Shown piece after piece: positions 14,168-19,413 of a DNA stretch of 19,413 nt (the stretch's first letter is position 1; each line of letters begins with the position of its first letter). The translations under genes were made by a program, and so were the position numbers. A model generated the notes under the pieces. It saw only the letters and a list, made by a program, of their open reading frames with translations. It was not told the DNA's origin and searched no databases. This DNA comes from Candidatus Kaiserbacteria bacterium (GTDB lineage: Bacteria; Patescibacteriota; Minisyncoccia; Phycocordibacterales; Phycocordibacteraceae): positions 1 through 19,413 of the forward strand of contig DRJB01000037.1 in NCBI GenBank assembly GCA_011052355.1, in the 5' to 3' direction.

Positions 14168-14638
14168 ATGAGTATAGCAACGGTTTATCAAAAATGCAAG
14201 CAACGCGTAATTACGTATAGACAGGTATTGCCCACTATTCCACTTCGCGTTTCGCGAGATGGGATAGTGGTTTTACTTTTTATTGCCACCACATTTGCCG
14301 GATTTGGACTTGGGTTTATTGCCGGAGAAAATAATTCTTATTATGGAAAAGGCATCCGAATTGAACTACCCGCGTCTGCAACAACCACACAAAATGAAAA
14401 TGGCGGTGGGGGAGGGGCATCTACTCTTGGTGCGCAAGTGGTGCCCAAAACCACATCGGTAGGTAATAAAGTTACGCATAAGGAAACGATTGTGGCTTCA
14501 AAAAACGGTGGTAGGTATTATTTAATTTCCTGTGCCGGAGCTAAACGTATTCATAAAGAAAATAAAATATGGTTCCAATCACCTGCGATGGCTGTTGCAA
14601 AAGGGTATACACCGGCACTCAATTGTTTTGGTCATTAA
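14168..14638 (+). CDS. Single-pass membrane protein with C-terminal Cys module (Ada-like?)
   Basis: 156 residues. A basic N-terminus (1-31) precedes one membrane helix (about 32-53, IVVLLFIATTFAGFGLGFIAG), then a Gly/Asn/Thr-rich linker (60-108). The C-terminal 45 residues form a compact module: SKNGGRYYLISCAGAKRIHK, then ENKIWFQSPAMAVAKGYTPALNC. The two Cys (122, 153) with YY..C, KIWF.S and GY.PA..C resemble the Ada-type or nuclease-tail zinc-knuckle modules fused to many bacterial membrane and secreted proteins; this likeness is from memory of motif shape only. A near-perfect hairpin (14232-14270) encodes residues 22-35, just before the helix. Function unknown. Confidence 0.65.
   Translation: MSIATVYQKCKQRVITYRQVLPTIPLRVSRDGIVVLLFIATTFAGFGLGFIAGENNSYYGKGIRIELPASATTTQNENGGGGGASTLGAQVVPKTTSVGNKVTHKETIVASKNGGRYYLISCAGAKRIHKENKIWFQSPAMAVAKGYTPALNCFGH
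14232..14270. repeat. Near-perfect 19-bp hairpin inside the 14168 gene
   Basis: CCACTATTCC (14232-14241) pairs with GGGATAGTGG (14261-14270), and TCGCG with CGCGA around a TTT loop at the centre. There is one mismatch (C14243/A14259) and two G-U-type pairs. Span 39 nt (13 codons). Confidence 0.8.
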
Positions 14639-14811
14639 TCATTTATATTTTTTATTTCGCTTATGTTTTCATCTCATACTACATATGCACATTCTGCAAT
14701 TAGGTCATATGTGCTGTATAATAGATGTATTACCTCGGCATCGCACGATGTGTGGATTATAAAATAAGAAGGTATTGTTTATTCATAATAATATAAAATG
14801 TCATTTAACAT
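14639..14811. other. Non-coding leader region upstream of the LOG-family gene
   Basis: 173 nt with no convincing gene. It holds a consensus TATAAT (14717-14722) and a short self-complementary CATCGCACGATG (14740-14751). Confidence 0.5.
14717..14722 (+). promoter_or_regulatory. Probable -10 box for the LOG-family gene
   Basis: A perfect TATAAT 89 nt upstream of the ATG at 14812. A weaker TATAAA (14792-14797) is 14 nt from the start codon. Which one is used cannot be told from sequence. Confidence 0.45.
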
Positions 14812-15579
14812 ATGAACAAGGTAAATAATGATAAAAATTCACACGAGGTTGCGCATAAACTGATGCGCACGATAGAAGAAGGTCACACTCAAGTTCCTGA
14901 TGAATTTTCACCGCTTGTGTGTAAGCCACATCGTATTGAGTCGTGGAGAGTATTCAAAATAATGTCAGAGTTTGTTGAGGGATTTGAATTAATTCGCAGG
15001 TATGGCACTGCCGCAACTTTTTTCGGTTCAGCACGCGAAACACTTGACCCGGAGATATATAAACAAGCAACCGAACTCGCCGCACGATTGGCAAAAGAAA
15101 AAGAATACGCAGTCATTACGGGCGGGAGTGCCGGAATTATGCAATCGGCAAACAAGGGCGCCTATGAGGTTGGTGGTTCCTCTGTCGGGCTCAATGTCAG
15201 ACTTCCTCATCCGCAAAAATCAAATGAATATCTGACGGATATGTTTGAATTTGACCATTTTTTTGTACGAAAAGTAATGTTAACATTTGCTTCCGAGGTA
15301 TATATTTTTTTCCCGGGAGGATTTGGCACACTTGATGAATTTTTTGAGGTTGTAACACTGGTACAGACGAAAAAAATACGTAAAGTACCGATTGTAATGT
15401 ACCATAGCACGTACTGGAATCCACTTATGACGTTTATTGAGGAACAATTACTGAAGAAGTTTAAAACCATAGGTCCGCAAGATATGGATTTATTGCATGT
15501 TGTTGATTCTGTTGATGAAGCGTTTACTTTCATAACGCAACATACTGAAACCGAGTGTAAAGAAGGTTCCGACGAGTAA
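14812..15579 (+). CDS. LOG/TIGR00730-family protein (Rossmann fold)
   Basis: 255 residues. It carries both signatures of the family: GGSAGIMQSANKGA near 104-117 (GGGxxGLM type) and PGGFGTLDEFFE at 168-179 (PGGxGTxxE), with an R-K helix (FFVRKVMLTFASEVYIFFPGG) between them. LOG proteins are phosphoribohydrolases that release cytokinin bases from their nucleotide monophosphates; related bacterial proteins act on other nucleotides, for example PpnN. The Glu of GTLDE and the Arg of VRK, needed for catalysis in LOG, are present, so an active nucleotide hydrolase is likely though the substrate is unknown. An N-terminal extension (1-55) precedes the core. No Shine-Dalgarno site is visible. The hydrolase gene follows 68 nt downstream. 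Confidence 0.88.
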   Translation: MNKVNNDKNSHEVAHKLMRTIEEGHTQVPDEFSPLVCKPHRIESWRVFKIMSEFVEGFELIRRYGTAATFFGSARETLDPEIYKQATELAARLAKEKEYAVITGGSAGIMQSANKGAYEVGGSSVGLNVRLPHPQKSNEYLTDMFEFDHFFVRKVMLTFASEVYIFFPGGFGTLDEFFEVVTLVQTKKIRKVPIVMYHSTYWNPLMTFIEEQLLKKFKTIGPQDMDLLHVVDSVDEAFTFITQHTETECKEGSDE

Positions 15580-15647
15580 TCGGCAAAATAAAACAATGTA
15601 TAACATATTTTCTGTAATAAAATAATAGTGTATGAAAGAAAGATTGT

Positions 15648-16505
15648 ATGGGTGAAATAGCACAAACGGATTTTGAAATCCAGTTTAATAAAAAAGAAAT
15701 AATGGAGTTTTCCGGAACTTCTTTGGCATTTGTTGATATATCTCCCGCTAAAGATATTGACCCGGTTCCGATATTTCTTGCTCCCGGGTGGGCGGGGAAA
15801 AAGATGATGTTCAAAGAAGTATTGCATTCTTTTTATAAAAAAAATCGGAGGGTACTTTCTCTTGTTCATCCAACACACGTGAGAAAACCGACCGTAAAAG
15901 ATGGGACACCATTGGTTGAGCTCAGAAAAGCCAAGGAAATTCTTGCGGTGATTGAAAATAGTGGTGTTTCTCGGGTTGACGCGGTGTTTTATTCGGAGGG
16001 CGGAATTAATGGTATTCTCGCCGCAACAAGATGTCCCGAGAAATTTAGAAACATCATTTTGGTGGACCCGGGAGGATTTATTAAAGAAGACAGGGTCTTA
16101 AGATTAGCAAATCGTTTTATTACGGAAGCTATTCAGTGGGCAAAAGAATTCATCTTTATGCCCAAAAGGAGAGAGGAACTTTCCGAAATTGGAAAAGAGA
16201 TTGTAACGTATGTTATGGAAAATCCAATGAAAACAATTAAAGAAGCAAATGCCATAGCGAAAGAGAATGTAATGGGTATGTTAAAAATACTTCATAAAAA
16301 GGGTATTGGGACGGCGATTATTCACGCTACCAATGATAGAGTATTTCCATTGAATAACATACAAAAAATCTTTGATACAGATGCGGTTGATTATTTTTAT
16401 CCAACGGAAGGAAATCATTTTGAATTTCTTGTTGAGCCGGAGAAATATGTAAACCTCATTATTCATGCGCTTGATGTTGAACAAAAAAAATCTTTACAAA
16501 AATAA
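15648..16505 (+). CDS. Alpha/beta-fold hydrolase
   Basis: 285 residues. The oxyanion-side strand reads PIFLAPGWAGKK (41-52). The nucleophile elbow is FYSEGG with Ser116, where the first Gly of GxSxG is replaced by Phe114. The acid is Asp230 in HATNDRVFP and the base His257 in EGNHFEFL, so the full triad is present in the expected order. Residues 145-215 form a helical cap. The region from LVELRKAKEIL to LAATRCPEKFRNIILVDPGG is typical of serine hydrolases of the lipase or peptidase kind, but no substrate can be named. There is no signal peptide, so it is probably cytoplasmic. A TATGAA hexamer (15631-15636) ends 11 nt before the ATG. It converges on gltX. Confidence 0.82.
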   Translation: MGEIAQTDFEIQFNKKEIMEFSGTSLAFVDISPAKDIDPVPIFLAPGWAGKKMMFKEVLHSFYKKNRRVLSLVHPTHVRKPTVKDGTPLVELRKAKEILAVIENSGVSRVDAVFYSEGGINGILAATRCPEKFRNIILVDPGGFIKEDRVLRLANRFITEAIQWAKEFIFMPKRREELSEIGKEIVTYVMENPMKTIKEANAIAKENVMGMLKILHKKGIGTAIIHATNDRVFPLNNIQKIFDTDAVDYFYPTEGNHFEFLVEPEKYVNLIIHALDVEQKKSLQK

Positions 16506-16587
16506 TGGGGAAGTCTGAATAAATAATAGTTTTCCGTAAATGTATATCCCAATAATTTTGTGTTGAGATTGAAAGGGAATTAAAATA

Positions 16588-16625
16588 ATACCATGTCGCA
16601 CAATATACCTTTTGCGACATGGTAT
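16588..16625. terminator. Stem-loop between the hydrolase gene and gltX, likely gltX terminator
   Basis: The perfect 13-bp arms 16588-16600 and 16613-16625 enclose a 12-nt loop. On the minus strand the stem is followed by a T-rich tract (ATTATTTTAATT), 47 nt past the gltX stop. On the plus strand no T-run follows. Confidence 0.6.
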
Positions 16626-16672
16626 CTAAAATAATAAGAAACCCCTATATATTATGGGATGAATGTGATGTA

Positions 16673-18004
16673 TTAAAGTACGGCAAGCGCACTGTCAATA
16701 CGTTGCAGAGATTCTTTTTTCCCAATAATGGAAATGATGATAAATGGATCGGGAGAATGTATGGCTCCGGAGAGTGCGTAGCGCAATGGCCAAAGTACTT
16801 GCGCCCTTCCCTTTTCATCTGCGTACGGCATGAGAGTGTCATGCACTTTTTCAAATGTCGGAGTTTCGGAGAATGTTTCTATTTTCTTTTTAATTTCCAC
16901 AAGGTGTGTGCGCGTTGTCTCTGTATTTCCAAGTGGTTCTTTTTTAAGCAGTATGTCGCGATCAATGGTTATTATTTTTTCAAATAAAAATGAGAACTCG
17001 CCGTTAAGTAATTCTTGTGCTTGTTCAAAGGTATGCACGCGCTCTTTCAACAGTGGCACCACGCGATGAAGTCGCTCACTTTCCCGTGGAGCGTTTAACG
17101 CTCCACGGGAAATATATTCATCAACACTTAGTTGTCGCATCCAGTGCCGATTTATTGAAAGAAGTTTTGTTTCGTCAAACTGTGCGCCTGATTTTTGTAC
17201 GCGCTCAAGTGAAAATGCTTTGATAAGCTCTTCGCGTGAAAAAAATTCTCGGTCGTCACCACGATTCCACCCAAGTAGTGCCAAATAATTCAACAGTGCT
17301 TCAGGAAGAATACCCATATCGCGATATACCGTAAGTGGGCGCGCTCCTTTTCGTTTGGAAAGTTTACTGTGGTCCGGTGCCAGAATAAGCGGTAGGTGCG
17401 CATACTGCGGTGTTGAAAAGCCAAGCGCACGTTGTATGAGTATTTGTCTGGGTGTGTTTGAGATGTGGTCTTCACCGCGAATGATGTGTGTGATATTGGC
17501 GTCAGCATCATCCACCACAACCGCAAAATGGAAAATTGGTTCATCTATGCTTTTCGCAATAACAAAATCTCCCAAATCACTAACGTCAACAGATACTTCA
17601 CCGCGAATAATATCTATAAATGAAACAATTCCTCCGGGATTGCGAAAACGGATAACTTCTTTGCGTTCATCTCCCGCACCGGTTTCTTGTGAGATATATG
17701 CGTGATTGCTCGCGATTAATTTCTTCAAAAGCTCCCTGTGTCTTTGGCGGTTTTCACTTTGGCGAGTATGAGTATCCCATGTAAGCCCAAGCCAGGTGAG
17801 CGAATCAATAATAGCATCCTCATATTCTTTTTTTGAGCGTTGCGTATCGGTATCTTCAATACGCAACGAGAACAATCCTTCGTGTTGCTTTGCAAACAAA
17901 AATGAAAATACTGCAGTACGATAATTTCCACTATGCAAAAATCCGGTTGGGCTCGGGGCAAATCGTGTATGCACCACCTCTTTGTGTGGCAAATCCGAAT
18001 TCAT
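16673..18004 (-). CDS. gltX: Glutamyl-tRNA synthetase
   Basis: 443 residues, slightly short for a bacterial GluRS. It charges tRNA-Glu and, in many bacteria without GlnRS, also tRNA-Gln. Class I signatures: RFAPSPTGFLHSGNYRTA with HSGN at 24-27 in place of HIGH; RIEDTDTQRS near 48-57; and KLSKRKG at 214-220 for KMSKS. WLGLTWD, FRNPGG and THIIRGEDHISNTPRQ are conserved. The Cys residues of the zinc-binding insert found in E. coli GluRS are absent. Residues about 298-308 (ISRGALNAPRE) are encoded by a 33-nt perfect palindrome in a region of variable length. The ATG overlaps the murG stop by 4 nt (ATGA), so the two genes are cotranscribed and probably translationally coupled. Confidence 0.96.
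   Translation of the reverse strand: MNSDLPHKEVVHTRFAPSPTGFLHSGNYRTAVFSFLFAKQHEGLFSLRIEDTDTQRSKKEYEDAIIDSLTWLGLTWDTHTRQSENRQRHRELLKKLIASNHAYISQETGAGDERKEVIRFRNPGGIVSFIDIIRGEVSVDVSDLGDFVIAKSIDEPIFHFAVVVDDADANITHIIRGEDHISNTPRQILIQRALGFSTPQYAHLPLILAPDHSKLSKRKGARPLTVYRDMGILPEALLNYLALLGWNRGDDREFFSREELIKAFSLERVQKSGAQFDETKLLSINRHWMRQLSVDEYISRGALNAPRESERLHRVVPLLKERVHTFEQAQELLNGEFSFLFEKIITIDRDILLKKEPLGNTETTRTHLVEIKKKIETFSETPTFEKVHDTLMPYADEKGRAQVLWPLRYALSGAIHSPDPFIIISIIGKKESLQRIDSALAVL
17080..17112. repeat. 33-nt perfect palindrome inside gltX
   Basis: The arms 17080-17095 and 17097-17112 are perfect reverse complements around T17096; the left arm is TTTCCCGTGGAGCGTT. Span 33 nt (11 codons), in the stem-contact region after KLSKRKG. 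Confidence 0.95.
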
Positions 18005-19140
18005 GATTCGTGGGTAATGGCAATGGCAAGTGCTTCTTTTGCGATTATTTCCGCTGCCTCAGGTTGTGCAAACGAAGCACCCGCCTCACCCATACGTCGC
18101 GCTTTGTCGGGATCATTGATAAGTCGTTGTATTTCAGAAATAAGAATATGCGTGGTCAAGTTTGCTTCTTCAATAACCACTGCGGCGCCACTTTGTGCAA
18201 ACGCATAGGCATTTTTACGTTGGTCGTGGCTTATTTCTTCAGGAATTGGTATGAGAATTGCCGGAAGTTTCCATGTGGCAATCTCGGCAATGGTGCCGGA
18301 GCCGGCACGCGAAACGATAAGGCGCGAGACAGACGCTGATTGCAACATTGCTTGTGCGGAAAGATAGGCAAATGGTTTGTACCGAGCTGGGTGCGGGTTT
18401 CCCTCAAGCGCGATGGCAGATATGGCTCGCACGCCGTCAATGTTTTTTGCACCTGTTTGATGTATGATATTCACCATCTTAACCAGATCCGGAAGTGCGG
18501 CGAGCACTATTTCATTAATACGTTTAGAGCCACCGGAACCGCCCATGATAAAAATTGTCGGGACTGAAGAATCTATGCCAAGAAGCGTGGCGCTATCTTT
18601 GGGTGGTGACATACGCAGTGCCTTGCGCACCGGTATGCCGGTAAGCGCAATTCGTTTTTGTACTTTTTCAGGAAAATAAGTACTCGCGCTTTGAAAAGAT
18701 ATTGCAATTCGTGCGGCAAAATGTGAAGCAAGTAAATTCGCACGTCCCGGCTTTGCATCTGATTCGTGAATGATGATAGGTATGGCAAGCACACGTGCGG
18801 CAAGTACCGTTGGAACACTCGCATACCCACCTTTTGAAATAATCACGTCCGGATACAAAATAAGTAATTGAAAAAATGACCATATAAATCCGATTATTGT
18901 AAAGAAAAAATCGGTAAAATTGAGAATAGACGGATAGCGACGTATTTTCCCGGCGGTGTTTTTTAAAAAGGTTATTTGATTTGCAAAAAGAGCTTGAGAA
19001 TCAAACGGTGTTGGTGCGATGTAGTACAATTTTGGCGCCACAATATATTCTTTGCTCACCAAATCGTGAATTGCTTCTGCAATGGCGATGATGGGATAGA
19101 AATGCCCCCCGGTTATTCCTCCAGTAAACACTATTTTCAT
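18001..19140 (-). CDS. murG: UDP-N-acetylglucosamine transferase MurG
   Basis: 379 residues. It adds GlcNAc to lipid I to form lipid II on the inner face of the membrane, the last cytoplasmic step of peptidoglycan synthesis. GT-B signatures: the N-terminal glycine loop GGITGGHFYPIIAIAEAI (7-24), SKGGYASVPTVLAA near 105, HESDAKPGRAN near 125, a second glycine loop FIMGGSGGSKRIN near 197-209, and the donor-binding SRAGSGTIAEIATW..PAILIPIPEE near 285-308 with HDQRKNA. A longer segment than usual (residues 30-85) with a hydrophobic patch (FFFTIIGFIWSFFQLLILY) may associate with the membrane. TATACT ends 10 nt before the start codon. No other division-cell wall genes lie in the window; gltX overlaps its 3' end. 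Confidence 0.95.
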   Translation of the reverse strand: MKIVFTGGITGGHFYPIIAIAEAIHDLVSKEYIVAPKLYYIAPTPFDSQALFANQITFLKNTAGKIRRYPSILNFTDFFFTIIGFIWSFFQLLILYPDVIISKGGYASVPTVLAARVLAIPIIIHESDAKPGRANLLASHFAARIAISFQSASTYFPEKVQKRIALTGIPVRKALRMSPPKDSATLLGIDSSVPTIFIMGGSGGSKRINEIVLAALPDLVKMVNIIHQTGAKNIDGVRAISAIALEGNPHPARYKPFAYLSAQAMLQSASVSRLIVSRAGSGTIAEIATWKLPAILIPIPEEISHDQRKNAYAFAQSGAAVVIEEANLTTHILISEIQRLINDPDKARRMGEAGASFAQPEAAEIIAKEALAIAITHES

Positions 19141-19150
19141 AATACCTGTA

Positions 19151-19156
19151 AGTATA
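19151..19156 (-). promoter_or_regulatory. -10 box of the murG-gltX operon
   Basis: TATACT on the minus strand, ending 10 nt before the murG ATG. The leader would be about 4 nt. No clear -35. Confidence 0.55.
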
Positions 19157-19312
19157 CAGCAAATGTGCCGTCAGCGCTTTCTTTTTGCTTAGGGTTAAAG
19201 AAATGATTACAACGCTATAGGCAAAATAATAACAAATAAAAAGTGGCACTCATGGTCGTTTTACTCATTGTTTTACTGTGTGTGTTTTTAATCTAATGTA
19301 AGTAAGGTTTCT

Positions 19313-19413
19313 CTAATTATTTTGTTCACACCATTCCCTAGCGTTCTGAAACATCTTAATCCACGGAGAGGTCTCTAGTTTATTTTTCATTTCATTTGGC
19401 ATCCACGGCCACT
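19313..19413 (-). CDS. 3' end of an unrecognised gene (partial)
   Basis: On the minus strand one frame is open from the window edge to a TAG at 19313-19315. It encodes 32 residues that begin WPWMPNEMKNKL and end AREWCEQNN. The high Trp content (4 of 32) and the amphipathic pattern look like real protein, and the stop lies about 170 nt upstream of murG on the same strand. The N-terminal part is outside the window and the family is not recognised. Coding status rests on composition only. Confidence 0.45.
   Translation of the reverse strand, partial: WPWMPNEMKNKLETSPWIKMFQNAREWCEQNN

Noticed and set aside
14725..14796. Short 23-codon frame upstream of the LOG-family gene
   Set aside because: Its ATG is 2 nt after the TATAAT box, so it would precede the transcription start, and the peptide has no recognisable features.
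17838..17868. 10-bp inverted repeat in gltX near the RIEDTD motif
   Set aside because: The arms are short with an 11-nt loop, in codons fixed by strong protein conservation. It is weaker than the listed palindromes and plausible by chance.
1..19413. tRNA or rRNA genes
   Set aside because: No T-loop GGTTCGAATCC-type blocks with matching acceptor stems and no rRNA signatures were noticed; a covariance-model scan was not possible.

Overview
The window reads as a piece of a Candidatus Patescibacteria (CPR) chromosome, most likely of the Parcubacteria group. The reasons are an exported fibre protein built on repeated GNVGIGT units, a run of small VirB2/TrbC-like membrane proteins, a degenerate PriA, a metallo-beta-lactamase-fold protein beside gyrA, many short or missing 5' leaders, and no visible Shine-Dalgarno sites. 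TGA is used as a stop throughout, which argues against the lineages that recode UGA. The exact lineage cannot be fixed from this window.

Layout. 1-1456 is an apparently complete IS3-family insertion sequence whose left end coincides with the window edge. Its two frames are joined by a textbook -1 frameshift signal (T TTT TTA plus a downstream stem). 1457-1706 is non-coding and holds a 33-nt perfect palindrome. 1707-3437 (minus) is a large secreted fibre-like protein. 3676-7193 is an MBL-fold protein, a small membrane protein and gyrA. 7194-7439 holds a likely gyrA terminator and an 89-nt element with 31-bp perfect inverted arms. 7440-10531 is a tightly packed operon: SAM methyltransferase, membrane-anchored solute-binding protein and three VirB2/TrbC-like proteins, with 4-nt overlaps between the first four. 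On the minus strand, 13146-10556 carries a PEGA-domain protein followed by priA. Then come rplI (+) and rpmA (-) facing each other across a 53-nt palindrome, a membrane protein with a C-terminal Cys-containing module (14168-14638), a LOG/TIGR00730-family protein, an alpha/beta hydrolase, and a minus-strand murG-gltX pair (19140-16673). The right edge carries the last 32 codons of an unrecognised minus-strand gene.

The most unusual signal is a set of long, perfect or near-perfect palindromes with unrelated sequences. Some lie between genes. Others lie in frame inside coding regions: gyrA, a pilin-like gene, priA, gltX and the 14168 gene. Four of the five coding ones have lengths divisible by three. 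In gyrA one arm encodes a conserved segment while the other looks like its mirrored copy, which suggests template-switch or palindromic-insertion events. A second pattern is a TATACT-like -10 box ending 6-12 nt before the start codon at seven genes, which implies leaderless or nearly leaderless transcripts. PriA and the MBL protein have both lost the residues that define catalysis in their families.
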